DNA of 36,584 nucleotides from UMGS1002 sp045586785 (lineage in GTDB: Bacteria; Bacillota; Clostridia; Oscillospirales; CAG-272): the NCBI GenBank assembly GCA_045586785.1, contig JAZNBA010000056.1, forward strand, positions 1-36,584, written 5' to 3'. The notes under the pieces were generated by a model, which did not search any database, had not been told where the DNA came from, and saw only the letters and a program-made list of their open reading frames with translations. This document shows positions 7,430-15,998 of the stretch, piece after piece. The position numbers and the translations under genes were made by a program. Positions within the stretch are counted from its first letter, which is position 1; every line of letters begins with the position of its first letter.

Positions 7430-8158
7430 TTATAAATCGCAGATGTTATTTAACCTTTCAAATGCCACCATATCCGTCCGAACCTCGGTCAGCGGTGTGA
7501 TGGAAATAAATCCGTCGGCAACGGCGTTTATATCTGCCATAGCGTCGTTGGGATCGCGGCGCACAGGATCGCCCACCTGAATATATTTTCCGTCACTGCG
7601 ACATACAAATTCGTCGCTGTAAAACATACCTCCCTGCCGCGTTATACGTATACCGCGGCTTTTTTCGGTAGGAAAATTTATATTCAAAAGATGCGCGTGA
7701 GCAAACAGCTCTTTGCTTAAAATATATTCGTACACCCCCTCAAGCTCGGGCAACGCGTATTCAAATCCGTCCACATCGGTGGACAGCGCAATCGCGCGCA
7801 CGCCCAGCCGTGCCGCCTCAAATATCGCGCCCACGGTGCCGGAATACGCAATGTCGTGACCAAGATTATAGCCGCGATTGATGCCCGAAATCACTACGTC
7901 GTACTGCCGATGCAGCCCCGTAATGCCAAAGCGAACGCAGTCCGCAGGGGTTGAGTCCATAGACCACGCCTCGCAGTCCACACCAATATCGGCGCGCACT
8001 ATCTCAACAGCTCGGAAAAAGTCGATAGCCTGACTCTTGCCGCTTTGCTCATATTTTGGCGCGACCACCGTCACCTCACCCAGCTTTTGCGCCCACCTTA
8101 CAAGATGCGGCAGTGCGGGCGCGTTTATGCCGTCGTCGTTGGTTATCAGAATTCTCAT
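7430..8158 (-). CDS. surE: 5'/3'-nucleotidase SurE
   Basis: The 242-residue product is a full-length SurE. The metal-binding Asp pair is in MRILITNDDG (D8, D9). Further signature parts are KYEQSGKS, SGINRGYNLGHD and YSGTVGAIFEAA. SurE is a cytosolic metal-dependent phosphatase that removes phosphate from nucleoside 5'- and 3'-monophosphates and can act on short polyphosphate. It is the last gene of a four-gene operon: its ATG overlaps the stop of the DHH gene by four bases (ATGA). Placement after two oligoribonuclease-like DHH proteins suggests that it takes their mononucleotide products to nucleosides. Confidence 0.93.
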   Translation of the reverse strand: MRILITNDDGINAPALPHLVRWAQKLGEVTVVAPKYEQSGKSQAIDFFRAVEIVRADIGVDCEAWSMDSTPADCVRFGITGLHRQYDVVISGINRGYNLGHDIAYSGTVGAIFEAARLGVRAIALSTDVDGFEYALPELEGVYEYILSKELFAHAHLLNINFPTEKSRGIRITRQGGMFYSDEFVCRSDGKYIQVGDPVRRDPNDAMADINAVADGFISITPLTEVRTDMVAFERLNNICDL

Positions 8159-9135
8159 AACCAGCCCTCGTTATCAGCTTTGTAGTCGCGCAAGATGACG
8201 TCCGCCTCGCCAAGCAGCGCCTTCATTTGCTTTTTGCTGTAGACCGTGGCACCCGACGCACAGGCATGACCGCCGCCGTTGTAGCGCTCGGCAAGCTTAT
8301 TTATCGTCACGAATCTTGAGCGCAGACGAACGCGGATGGAGCCGTCATCACACTCGATAAATGCGATCCAGATAAGACTGTCCTTGATGGAGTCCATATG
8401 CGACACAGTAGCACTTGCCTTCTCCATCGTCATGCCGAACTTCTCTTGCATTTTCTTATCAACGAAAAGATACGCGACGCCGTTCTCGGTGCGCTTTATG
8501 CGCCCCAGAATATAGCTCTGGAACTTCAGGTCCTCAAAGTCCTTCATATAAAGGTGAGCGTATATTTTATCGGTGTCAATGCCCAGATCAAGCAGCATAC
8601 CCGCAAGGCGCATGGTGTCGCCCGACACAGAGCGAAAACGGAATCTGCCCGAATCGGTAACGATACCCGTGAAAATATACTCCGCCGCTTGCTTGTTTAT
8701 TTTCAGCTCGTCTCGGAAAGTGTAATAAAACTGCGCAATAAGCTCGCTTGCCGAGCATCTCTCGGTCTCCACCCAGCAAACGTCTCCATAAGGCGCGATA
8801 TCAATGTGATGGTCTATCTTGACTATCTCGCGGCACAGCGCGTATTTGGGATTTGAAATGCGCTCCGCCGTGGCGGTGTCAATAACGATACCCAGCGCGG
8901 TGCTGTAAAAATCGTCCTCGCGGGGCTCGTCCTCGTCACCGAGAAACGCCATATAATCCGAATAGTCGCTGTTGAGCAGGTATATCTCTTTTTCGGGATA
9001 AGTCAGGCGCAGTATCTCGCGTAGTCCCTTTGTAGAGCCCACGGCATCGCCGTCGGGGCGCTTGTGGCGGAAAATAATAATTCTGTCGTATTGTTTTATT
9101 TTGTCAAGTATTTGCCGCATTTTCTCGTTGCTCAT
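8155..9135 (-). CDS. DHH/DHHA1 phosphoesterase, NrnA-like (second of a tandem pair)
   Basis: The 326-residue protein carries the DHH motifs in order: HKRPDGDAVGS (motif I), VIDTATAER (motif II), KIDHHID (DHH), TDSGRFRF (motif IV), and the DHHA1 glycine loop YNGGGHACASGA near the C-terminus. All metal ligands expected for activity are present. NrnA-type enzymes degrade nano-RNAs of two to five nucleotides and convert pAp to AMP; others of the family hydrolyse pApA from cyclic-di-AMP. The start at 9135 overlaps the preceding DHH gene by four bases (ATGA), and its stop overlaps surE in the same way, so translation is coupled. Confidence 0.88.
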   Translation of the reverse strand: MSNEKMRQILDKIKQYDRIIIFRHKRPDGDAVGSTKGLREILRLTYPEKEIYLLNSDYSDYMAFLGDEDEPREDDFYSTALGIVIDTATAERISNPKYALCREIVKIDHHIDIAPYGDVCWVETERCSASELIAQFYYTFRDELKINKQAAEYIFTGIVTDSGRFRFRSVSGDTMRLAGMLLDLGIDTDKIYAHLYMKDFEDLKFQSYILGRIKRTENGVAYLFVDKKMQEKFGMTMEKASATVSHMDSIKDSLIWIAFIECDDGSIRVRLRSRFVTINKLAERYNGGGHACASGATVYSKKQMKALLGEADVILRDYKADNEGWL

Positions 9136-10076
9136 TCCGTCACCTCCGTCAGCGCTACAAGATCGGACAGCATATTCATCGCCGCATCCTTATCTTTAAG
9201 CGTGGCGCCGCTTGCCTTTTCGTGACCGCCTCCGCCGTATTTTTTAGCTATGGGATTGATATTGTATACGCTTGAGCGGATCTCCGTCCACACACCGTCC
9301 TCGGCTTCGGTAAAGTTGACCCAAATATCGACTCCGCGTATGTCCGACATAACATTGACCATGCCGCGTGACAGCGTAAAGCGCTCAAAGGGATAGCTGT
9401 CCGCCTCCTCGCGGGGCGTGTATATGTAAGCGACCTTGCCGTTTTCTGTGAACTTTATTTTAAGCACGAACTGGGCGCGCAGCTTCATAAAGGCAAAATC
9501 GTCGGCGTAAAGATTGCGATAAATATCCGCGGTGGAAAAGGACTGCTCCATCAAAAATGAAGCCAGCTTAAAGGTGCGCGACGAGGTGGAATCGTAACGG
9601 AAGCGACCCGAGTCGGTTATCATACCCGTATAAAGCGCCTTTGCCGCCGCACTCGTCAATCTCAGACCGCCCTCCATAGCCAGCGCCGCGATAAGACCGC
9701 AGCAGCTCTCAAAGGAGGTGTCTGTCACCTCCACCTCTGCTATCTGCTCACAGAAAATATGGTGGTCGATGCGGGCGGTCTTTGCCGCCAGCGTGTATCT
9801 TTCATCGCTTATCAGCGACTTTGCCGAGGTGTCAAGAATTATGGCAAGCGCGCCGCTGTAATCCTCGTCGGCTACGTTATCCATAGGTACGTCGCACATA
9901 AAGCCGTATCTCTCGGAAGCGTCACCCACGCAAAGCACGCGCTTACCCGGATAATTGTGCTCAATAATGTGGCGCAAGCCAAGCTGGCTTCCCAGTGCGT
10001 CTCCGTCGGGATTTTTATGGCGGTGTATGATCACTGTGTCATACGTCTCTATCAACTCAATAATTTTTTCAAACAT
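9132..10076 (-). CDS. DHH/DHHA1 phosphoesterase, NrnA-like (first of a tandem pair)
   Basis: The 314-residue product is a diverged paralogue of the next gene. It has HKNPDGDALGS, ILDTSAKS, RIDHHIF, TDSGRFRY and GGGGHEKASGA, so it also appears active. I placed the start at ATG 10076, which has GAGGAGA upstream and gives the family N-terminus (MFEKIIELIETYDTVIIHRH). A longer frame to 10178 would add non-conserved residues inside the upstream gene. The start overlaps the end of the HD gene by eight bases. Two intact NrnA-like genes side by side suggest separate substrates, for example nano-RNA versus pApA or pAp, but this is inference. Confidence 0.88.
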   Translation of the reverse strand: MFEKIIELIETYDTVIIHRHKNPDGDALGSQLGLRHIIEHNYPGKRVLCVGDASERYGFMCDVPMDNVADEDYSGALAIILDTSAKSLISDERYTLAAKTARIDHHIFCEQIAEVEVTDTSFESCCGLIAALAMEGGLRLTSAAAKALYTGMITDSGRFRYDSTSSRTFKLASFLMEQSFSTADIYRNLYADDFAFMKLRAQFVLKIKFTENGKVAYIYTPREEADSYPFERFTLSRGMVNVMSDIRGVDIWVNFTEAEDGVWTEIRSSVYNINPIAKKYGGGGHEKASGATLKDKDAAMNMLSDLVALTEVTE

Positions 10077-11310
10077 TTTGTGTCTCCTCGTTTTTATATC
10101 TGGGGGGATCATCGTCAAAATAGCCCTTGTACTGTACCTGCAAAGTGCTGTTCGGGAACAGGTAACCGTGCAGATCAATAAAATAGTTGTCCGTCATGCT
10201 CGCAATATAGTCCACGACTATCTGGTGTGGGTCGGAGTCCTCATAGGGCGAGATTCGCTTGTAATGCGCCGCGTTGACGTAATCTATGTGGTGAGTAAAG
10301 ATAGGCGAGCTTTTACGTCCGCGCTTTAAATCATCAAGCAGCTCTCCGTATATTTCCGCCATCATGGGGCGCACGGTGGTATCAAGCCGCGCAAATGACA
10401 CGGAATTGTTGTATATCTTTTGATAATTGTCCATTTTGGACTTGCGAAGCGCCTTGAAATGCTTGCTGTCAAGCTTGATATACGGCTTGCCGTAGCTGTT
10501 TTCAATTACGTTTACAACCAGATTATTTATTATCTCGGCGTTTATCGAGCCGATATCCTCATTGACAAACATACTCTCCTGAGCGATCTTTGCGCGCATA
10601 GCATCCTGTCTGTCCTTACCGAGGTATGCGATAATATCAGACAGCCTAACTACCGCCGCCTCAAGCGTTGACGGTCTCCACGTGGTATTAAGTGCCGCGT
10701 CAACAGTGCAGCGCTCCACCATGCTGTCAAACTCCGCAAAGCTGTCCATCGGCACGGGATGATATTCTTCGCACTCTATCTCGCCGTTGTGGCTGGCAAT
10801 GCCGTTAAGCGTCTGAAGGCTTATGTTATACGGAAAAATTGAATCCAGCACGCGGACTGACTGCAAATTATGCGCAAAGTGCCGTCCCGTAGCTGCAAAA
10901 TGAATCTCGTCAAGATAAGACTCACCATTATGGGCAAAGGGCGGATGACCCATATCGTGCCCCAGCGCTATTGCCTCGATAAGATCAAGGTTTAAGTGAA
11001 GTGCCGCGCCTATGGTGCGCGAGATGCGCGACACCAGCTGGACGTGCAGGCTTCGGCGGGTTATATCATCGTTCTTACAAAGCGAGAACACCTGGGTCTT
11101 ATCCGTATATCTGTTATAATACGGACAATGCATTATTTTATCTATGTCGTGAACAAAGGTGGGACGCCATACCGTTCCGCGATCCTTCGCGAGATTGCGG
11201 CGACGCACCACAAGATCGTTATCAAACGCTACGCCCGTACCGACTCCCGTGCTTTTTGACCTTTCAATAAGCTCGGTTATCTCGGCAGACAAAGCTTCAT
11301 ATTTGGGCAT
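10069..11310 (-). CDS. HD-domain dNTP triphosphohydrolase (dGTPase-like)
   Basis: The 413-residue protein shows the dGTPase-type HD signature: RSLHVQLVSRISRTIG, then ALGHDMGHPPFAHNGE, and a later Asp in VVRLSDIIAYLGKD. These enzymes remove triphosphate from dNTPs in the cytosol and help set dNTP pools. I chose ATG at 11310, five bases after GGAAGG; the longer frame to 11397 would include the promoter. It heads a four-gene operon with two DHH enzymes and SurE, all acting on nucleotides. Its C-terminal ~100 residues (after SPIFTHHIDYVN) resemble the short clostridial dGTPase-like group rather than E. coli Dgt, so the exact substrate is open. Confidence 0.85.
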   Translation of the reverse strand: MPKYEALSAEITELIERSKSTGVGTGVAFDNDLVVRRRNLAKDRGTVWRPTFVHDIDKIMHCPYYNRYTDKTQVFSLCKNDDITRRSLHVQLVSRISRTIGAALHLNLDLIEAIALGHDMGHPPFAHNGESYLDEIHFAATGRHFAHNLQSVRVLDSIFPYNISLQTLNGIASHNGEIECEEYHPVPMDSFAEFDSMVERCTVDAALNTTWRPSTLEAAVVRLSDIIAYLGKDRQDAMRAKIAQESMFVNEDIGSINAEIINNLVVNVIENSYGKPYIKLDSKHFKALRKSKMDNYQKIYNNSVSFARLDTTVRPMMAEIYGELLDDLKRGRKSSPIFTHHIDYVNAAHYKRISPYEDSDPHQIVVDYIASMTDNYFIDLHGYLFPNSTLQVQYKGYFDDDPPRYKNEETQNV

Positions 11311-11368
11311 ATATACCTTCCTTTTTATTTTATCTATATGTAAATTGATATTTTTTGCTGTACCTTTC

Positions 11369-11397
11369 ATTGTATCATATATTGTCGCCATTTGCAA
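11369..11397 (-). promoter_or_regulatory. SigA-type promoter for the HD-DHH-DHH-surE operon
   Basis: On the minus strand TTGCAA (11392-11397), 17 bases, TACAAT (11369-11374), about 60 bases before the start at 11310. Confidence 0.7.
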
Positions 11398-11426
11398 ATA
11401 CTTTTTCGAAAAAAGTCACAAACAAA

Positions 11427-11458
11427 ATATACCGACAAATTTTTATCTGTCGGTATAT
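11427..11458 (-). terminator. Terminator after the cyclase-family gene
   Basis: An 11-bp stem (11427-11437 with 11448-11458, core ACCGACA/TGTCGGT) is followed on the minus strand by TTTTGTTTG, ten bases past the stop of the upstream gene. Confidence 0.75.
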
Positions 11459-11468
11459 CGTAAATTAT

Positions 11469-12065
11469 TCAATTTTGAGAGATCAGTACGGCTCTGCAGG
11501 GCGAGCCTTCGGCGCCGCCGAGGTTAAGCGGTGTTGCGCTGAGTAAATACACTCCCTCGGGAACTTCCCCAAGGCGCACGCCCTCAAGCAGTACCACCTG
11601 AGCACCAAGCAGTACGTTGTGCACGGGTATTGGCGCTTGCTCGGGGCCTACCGTCTGGGACTCGTTGCCTACAAGCCATACACCCGACTTTGAAAACACC
11701 TCCGCCGCCTCAAGTGAGACAGTAGCCGCGCCCTTTATGAGTATGCGCTTGGCGCAATCCTCCGATACTGCTGCCGCACGGTGAAGTATGTCACGTGCAT
11801 CGTCGGCACTGACAACGCCGTTATGCTCTGCCACGTAAGCCTCACCAACTGTTTTTTCAAGGGGTATTTCATCAATAGTCTTGCCGTCATTTATAAAATG
11901 ATAGGGCGCGTCTATATGAGTGCCGTTGTGCGCGCACATACTGAATTCGGTCAGGTTATAAAGGTCGCCTTTATTCATATCATTCAGTATTTTTCGTTGA
12001 GGCGCGGGGTCGCCGCCAAATACAACGCATCCGAAAACCTCTTGGGATATATCATATATTTTCAT
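11469..12065 (-). CDS. Cyclase-family (kynurenine formamidase-like) hydrolase
   Basis: The 198-residue protein carries the metal-binding signature of the cyclase family, HNGTHIDAPYHF (near residue 50), and the later GVWLVGNESQTVG and VYLLSATPLNLGGAEGSPCRA segments. Family members hydrolyse amide or ester bonds with a divalent metal; the best-known is the formamidase KynB, but no other kynurenine-pathway gene is nearby, so that role is not claimed. ATG 12065 is preceded by AAGGAG at six bases. The gene is monocistronic and divergent from the Tet(M)-like gene, with the two promoters back to back in 12100-12178. Confidence 0.85.
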   Translation of the reverse strand: MKIYDISQEVFGCVVFGGDPAPQRKILNDMNKGDLYNLTEFSMCAHNGTHIDAPYHFINDGKTIDEIPLEKTVGEAYVAEHNGVVSADDARDILHRAAAVSEDCAKRILIKGAATVSLEAAEVFSKSGVWLVGNESQTVGPEQAPIPVHNVLLGAQVVLLEGVRLGEVPEGVYLLSATPLNLGGAEGSPCRAVLISQN

Positions 12066-12099
12066 AGTGGACTCCTTGAAATTATCTTTCATTGCTACC

Positions 12100-12128
12100 A
12101 TTATAGCACACACATTGAAATATTACAA
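12100..12128 (-). promoter_or_regulatory. Promoter for the cyclase-family gene
   Basis: On the minus strand TTGTAA (12123-12128), 17 bases, TATAAT (12100-12105). Confidence 0.75.
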
Positions 12129-12149
12129 TATAGGCGTGCGTTTTGTATG

Positions 12150-12178
12150 TTGAAATATTATAAGATATGTGGTATAAT
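12150..12178 (+). promoter_or_regulatory. Promoter for the Tet(M)-like/NYN fusion gene
   Basis: TTGAAA (12150-12155), 17 bases, TATAAT (12173-12178). The predicted transcript would start near 12185, leaving about 25 bases before the ATG at 12209. That leaves no room for the attenuator leader seen before acquired tet(M) genes. Confidence 0.8.
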
Positions 12179-12208
12179 AATATAGATTTTTTTGAAAGGA
12201 GACAAGGC

Positions 12209-14788
12209 ATGAAAAATAAGCTTACTATAGGTATTCTCGCCCACGTTGACGCAGGCAAGACCACGCTTTCCGAAGCCTTGCTTTACCTTTCGGGGAAAAT
12301 TCGCAAATTAGGGCGGGTTGACCACAAAAACACGTATCTCGACACAAATGCCGTAGAGCGCGAGCGCGGCATCACCATATTCTCAAAGCAAGCCCGCTTT
12401 TCAAGTGAGAACTGCGATTTTATACTGCTGGACACTCCCGGTCACGTGGATTTCTCGGCTGAGACCGAGCGCACACTGTCCTTGCTGGACTACGCCATAC
12501 TCGTCATCAGCGGCGCTGACGGTGTTCAGAATCACACGCGCACGCTGTGGCAGCTGCTGGAATTTTACGGCGTCCCCACCTTTATTTTTGTCAACAAGAC
12601 CGACATCGCCATAAAGCTCAAGGAGGAGCTTGAAGCCGAGCTGGCATCAACGCTCTCGCCCCACTGTGTGGCGTTTTACGAGGATCAGTCCAAGCATGAG
12701 CTGGACGAAAAACTGGCACTCCTGCACGAGGACTTTCTCGAAAACTTTCTTTCGGGTGAACCTATAGAAAACGCGGACATCGCCTCCCTTATAAGCCAAC
12801 GTGCGCTGTTCCCTTGCCTTTTCGGCTCGGCACTGCGCATGGTAGGTATAGAATTTTTACTTGATACGCTGGACAAATTCACACTGTCACCTGTATATGA
12901 CTCTCCCCGCTTCGGCGCCAAAGTATACAAGATCGCCCGTGCCGGCTCCACGCGTCTGACTTATATGAAAATAACCGGCGGCACGCTTACCGCGCGGGAC
13001 GAGATAAGCTACGTAAGTGCCGACGGCAAAAAGGTCAGCGAGAAAATAAGCCAGATACGCCTTTATTCGGGAGAAAAATTCGAACAAGTCGAAAGCGCCG
13101 AGGCAGGCGAAATATGCGCTGTCAGCGGCCTGTCGGCAACCTACGTCGGTCAGGGGCTGGGGATGGAAAGTGACGGTCAAAAGCCAATACTTGAACCCGT
13201 GCTGTCCTATCGCATAGGACTCCCTCCCGAATGTGATCCGATACTGTATTTCCCAAAGCTAAAGGAGCTGGAGGAGGAAGAGCCCTCCTTGCACCTTTGC
13301 TGGAACGACGAGCTGAGTCAGATAGAAGCGCGGCTCATGGGAGATATACAAATAGACCTGCTCAAAAGAATGATATACGATCGCTTTTCTGTCATGTGCG
13401 AATTTGACGCAGGCAAAATACTGTACAAAGAAAAGATAGCGGCAAAGACGGTAGGCGTCGGTCATTTCGAGCCGCTTCGCCACTATGCCGAGGTTCAGCT
13501 GTTTATGGAGCCTCAGCCTCGCGGAACGGGTCTTGTATTTGACACGCGCCTGCCCGAAAACAGTCTTGACACCAACTGGCAACGGCTCATTCTATCGCAC
13601 CTATACGAAAAAAATCACCGCGGCGTGCTGACCGGCGCGGTGCTGACCGATACAAAAATCACCCTCGTCGCAGGTAAGGCGCACTTAAAGCACACCGAGG
13701 GCGGTGACTTCCGCGAAGCAACGCTGCGCGCAGTACGACACGGACTTATGAAGGCAGGCTGTGTACTGCTTGAGCCGTTTTACAAGTTCCGTCTTGAAGT
13801 GCCGGCGGAATGTGTCGGACGCGCCATGTCCGACCTTGGCGCACGATGTGCGGAATTTGCCATAGAATCATCGGGCGAGGACTTCTCCGTCATATGCGGA
13901 CGGGGTCCCGTTTCCGAGCTTCACGGATACACGCGCGAGGTTATTGCTTACACCCGCGGACGCGGACGGCTGTTCTGCACCTCAGACGGCTACGATCCCT
14001 GCCACAATTCCGACGAAATAATCGCCGCCGCGTGCTATGATCCCGAAGGCGACCTTGAAAACACGCCTCACTCGGTATTCTGCGCCCACGGCGCAGGATT
14101 TGTAGTGCCGTGGCAGCAGGTGGACGAATATAAGCATCTTGAAGCCAACGTTGCCACCTCTGCTCCGTCGGAAAGCATTATACCCCAAGCCAAACACCTT
14201 GCCAAGAAATACAACCTCAGTGACGACGAGCTGGAAGCCATTATGCTGCGCGAGTTCGGTCCCATAAAACGCCGCCGCTACAGCGAGCCCCGTGTCATCA
14301 CTGCCTCCAAGACAAAACGTGTCAAGAAAAAAGATGTTACCGCAAGCGAGCCACTTATCATAGTTGACGGTTATAATATCATTCACTCATGGGAGTCGCT
14401 GACGGAAACTGCCGAATACAGTCTGGAAAAAGCGCGTGAGGAGCTGATGAAAATACTCAGTAACTATGTCGCATTCACAAAAATACAGTTGGTTCTGGTA
14501 TTTGATGCCTACCTTGTTCCCGACGGTCAGGGCTCGGATTTCATACACGACGGCTACCGCGTGGTCTATACCAAAAAAGATCAGACCGCCGACGCATTCA
14601 TTGAAAAAATGATGCACGAGTTAGGTCCGAACTACAATATCCGCGTAGTAACGGGCGATCGACTTGTTCAGTATTCTGCCGTTCATTCGGGTATTTTGCG
14701 TATGACGGCCAAAGAATTTGAGGACGAAGTCACCGCCATCGGCAACGAAATTAATAATTTTGTCCGCAAGATTGCGGAAAATAAATAA
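12209..14788 (+). CDS. Tet(M)-like ribosomal GTPase fused to a Rae1/YacP-type NYN nuclease domain
   Basis: The 859-residue product has an EF-G/Tet(M)-like N-terminal part of about 650 residues. GTPase motifs are GILAHVDAGKTT (G1), ERERGITI (G2), DTPGHVDF (G3) and NKTDI (G4), followed by domains II-V (for example SGEDFSVICGRGPVSELHG). After a basic linker (KRRRYSEP...KTKRVKKKD) residues ~714-859 form a NYN/PIN domain of YacP type: IIVDGYNIIHSW, LVFDAY, DQTADAFIEKM, VVTGDR. B. subtilis Rae1 (YacP) is a ribosome-bound endonuclease acting at the A site. The fusion therefore puts a translation-factor GTPase and a ribosome-site nuclease in one chain. Start: AAGGAG seven bases before ATG 12209. Tetracycline protection cannot be inferred; a housekeeping ribosome-rescue role is as likely. 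Confidence 0.85.
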   Translation: MKNKLTIGILAHVDAGKTTLSEALLYLSGKIRKLGRVDHKNTYLDTNAVERERGITIFSKQARFSSENCDFILLDTPGHVDFSAETERTLSLLDYAILVISGADGVQNHTRTLWQLLEFYGVPTFIFVNKTDIAIKLKEELEAELASTLSPHCVAFYEDQSKHELDEKLALLHEDFLENFLSGEPIENADIASLISQRALFPCLFGSALRMVGIEFLLDTLDKFTLSPVYDSPRFGAKVYKIARAGSTRLTYMKITGGTLTARDEISYVSADGKKVSEKISQIRLYSGEKFEQVESAEAGEICAVSGLSATYVGQGLGMESDGQKPILEPVLSYRIGLPPECDPILYFPKLKELEEEEPSLHLCWNDELSQIEARLMGDIQIDLLKRMIYDRFSVMCEFDAGKILYKEKIAAKTVGVGHFEPLRHYAEVQLFMEPQPRGTGLVFDTRLPENSLDTNWQRLILSHLYEKNHRGVLTGAVLTDTKITLVAGKAHLKHTEGGDFREATLRAVRHGLMKAGCVLLEPFYKFRLEVPAECVGRAMSDLGARCAEFAIESSGEDFSVICGRGPVSELHGYTREVIAYTRGRGRLFCTSDGYDPCHNSDEIIAAACYDPEGDLENTPHSVFCAHGAGFVVPWQQVDEYKHLEANVATSAPSESIIPQAKHLAKKYNLSDDELEAIMLREFGPIKRRRYSEPRVITASKTKRVKKKDVTASEPLIIVDGYNIIHSWESLTETAEYSLEKAREELMKILSNYVAFTKIQLVLVFDAYLVPDGQGSDFIHDGYRVVYTKKDQTADAFIEKMMHELGPNYNIRVVTGDRLVQYSAVHSGILRMTAKEFEDEVTAIGNEINNFVRKIAENK

Positions 14789-14811
14789 GGGACTGAAATT
14801 ATCAGTCCCTT
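14787..14811 (+). terminator. Bidirectional terminator between converging genes
   Basis: AAGGGACTGA (14787-14796) pairs with TCAGTCCCTT (14802-14811), followed by TTTA on the plus strand and by TATTTATTTT on the minus strand. It overlaps the stop codon of the fusion gene and abuts that of the ICMT-like gene. Confidence 0.8.
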
Positions 14812-15477
14812 TTACCATATAAACGGCAGCAATCTGTACTTTACTTTTTTCTTATACTCCGCATAGCCGTCAAGCTGCTCGGTCAACAGTTTTTCTTCGT
14901 TTATGATGCGAACTACCATAATTATCGGGTACGGGGCAAAGCACAAAAGCGACCACCAAGAGCCCAGCACTACGGGAATGGCGAGAAACAGCCATACCGT
15001 TACTGCGTACATGGGATGGCGCACGATGCTGTAAAGTCCCGTATCAACCACCTTTTGCCCCTCCTCCACCTTTACCGTGCGCGAAAGATATGCGTTCTCG
15101 CGCATGACTTCGGCATAAAGCGCGTAGGAAACAAGCAATATGACTGCCGCGGCGACGGTGACCCACAGCGGCATATGCGACCATCCGAATCGATAGTCAA
15201 GTCCCGCCACCACAAAGCCGCCGATAAACATAAGTCCCGACAGCGCCACAACGCCCTTTTGCGTGCCCTGCTTTTCCTTGGAGTCCAGTCGTCGCTTCAG
15301 CAACTCCGGCGCCTTTATAATCATTACCGCCCCCATGATCAGCATAGGAGCAAACAGCAACGCAATGAAAAGCCAACCGTACACATAATTCAGTGTTCCC
15401 GCAGGCAAGAACAGCATCACACCGACCAGCACAAGTCCTGCGAGGAACTTGGTCAGCGCGCTGAACAACAGCTTCAT
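14812..15477 (-). CDS. Isoprenylcysteine carboxyl methyltransferase (ICMT)-like membrane methyltransferase
   Basis: The 221-residue protein has about five hydrophobic segments and the C-terminal ICMT/PEMT signature: DTGLYSIVRHPMYA followed by a membrane span and NEEKLLTEQLDGYAEYKKKV. In this fold the RHP motif and the NEE acidic pair hold S-adenosylmethionine at the membrane face. Bacterial members methylate small or lipid-linked substrates that are mostly unknown. The start at 15477 lies one base after the stop of the bcp gene, so the two are co-translated. Confidence 0.85.
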   Translation of the reverse strand: MKLLFSALTKFLAGLVLVGVMLFLPAGTLNYVYGWLFIALLFAPMLIMGAVMIIKAPELLKRRLDSKEKQGTQKGVVALSGLMFIGGFVVAGLDYRFGWSHMPLWVTVAAAVILLVSYALYAEVMRENAYLSRTVKVEEGQKVVDTGLYSIVRHPMYAVTVWLFLAIPVVLGSWWSLLCFAPYPIIMVVRIINEEKLLTEQLDGYAEYKKKVKYRLLPFIW

Positions 15478-15478
15478 A

Positions 15479-15934
15479 TTACGACAGCGCCTCCAGTATC
15501 TCGGCGGCGTTTGTATCCGGCTTGACCTTGGGCATAACCTTTTCGATCATTCCCTGCTCGTCAATAATAAACGTGGTGCGCACCACACCCATACTTACCT
15601 TGCCGTACAGCTTTTTCACCTGCCACACGCCGTAAGCCTGAATAGCTTTAAGCTCGGGATCTGACAACAGCACAAAGGGCAAATTATATTTCTCTGCAAA
15701 TTTTACGTGTGATGCCACGCTATCCTTGCTGATGCCGATGACCTCTACCCCCAACGTCTCAAACTGCTTATACGCCCCCGCAAAAGCGCACGCCTGACGG
15801 GTACAACCGGGGGTATTATCCTTGGGATAAAAATATAAAACTATCTTTTTGCCGCGGAAATCCGACAGCGACACGGCTCTGCCATCCTTATCCGGGAGTG
15901 TAAACTCCGGAGCCTTCATTCCAACTTCAAGCAT
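15479..15934 (-). CDS. bcp: Thioredoxin-dependent peroxiredoxin, Bcp/PrxQ type
   Basis: The 151-residue protein has the peroxidatic cysteine in NTPGCTRQACAF, with the PxxxTxxC arrangement intact and a second Cys five residues later, as in the atypical 2-Cys Bcp group. It reduces hydrogen peroxide and organic peroxides in the cytosol using thioredoxin. I chose ATG 15934, eight bases after GGAGG; the upstream ATG at 15949 contains that GGAGG and would have no ribosome binding site. It is followed by the ICMT-like gene with a one-base gap. Confidence 0.92.
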   Translation of the reverse strand: MLEVGMKAPEFTLPDKDGRAVSLSDFRGKKIVLYFYPKDNTPGCTRQACAFAGAYKQFETLGVEVIGISKDSVASHVKFAEKYNLPFVLLSDPELKAIQAYGVWQVKKLYGKVSMGVVRTTFIIDEQGMIEKVMPKVKPDTNAAEILEALS

Positions 15935-15962
15935 TGTTTTTTCCTCCATTTCAAAGCAAAAA

Positions 15963-15984
15963 CCGACCGCAAAATTGCAGTCGG
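15963..15984 (-). terminator. Terminator after the 98-residue protein gene
   Basis: On the minus strand CCGACTGCA pairs with TGCGGTCGG around ATTT, followed by TTTTTGCTTTG. It separates this gene from bcp, so bcp either has a promoter I do not see or is read through. Confidence 0.8.
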
Positions 15985-15998
15985 CTTATTTTTACAAA

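Noticed and set aside
12209..14788. Acquired tetracycline resistance gene
   Set aside because: The fused NYN domain, lack of a tet(M)-type leader and absence of mobile-element genes nearby favour a chromosomal ribosome factor; resistance cannot be claimed from sequence.
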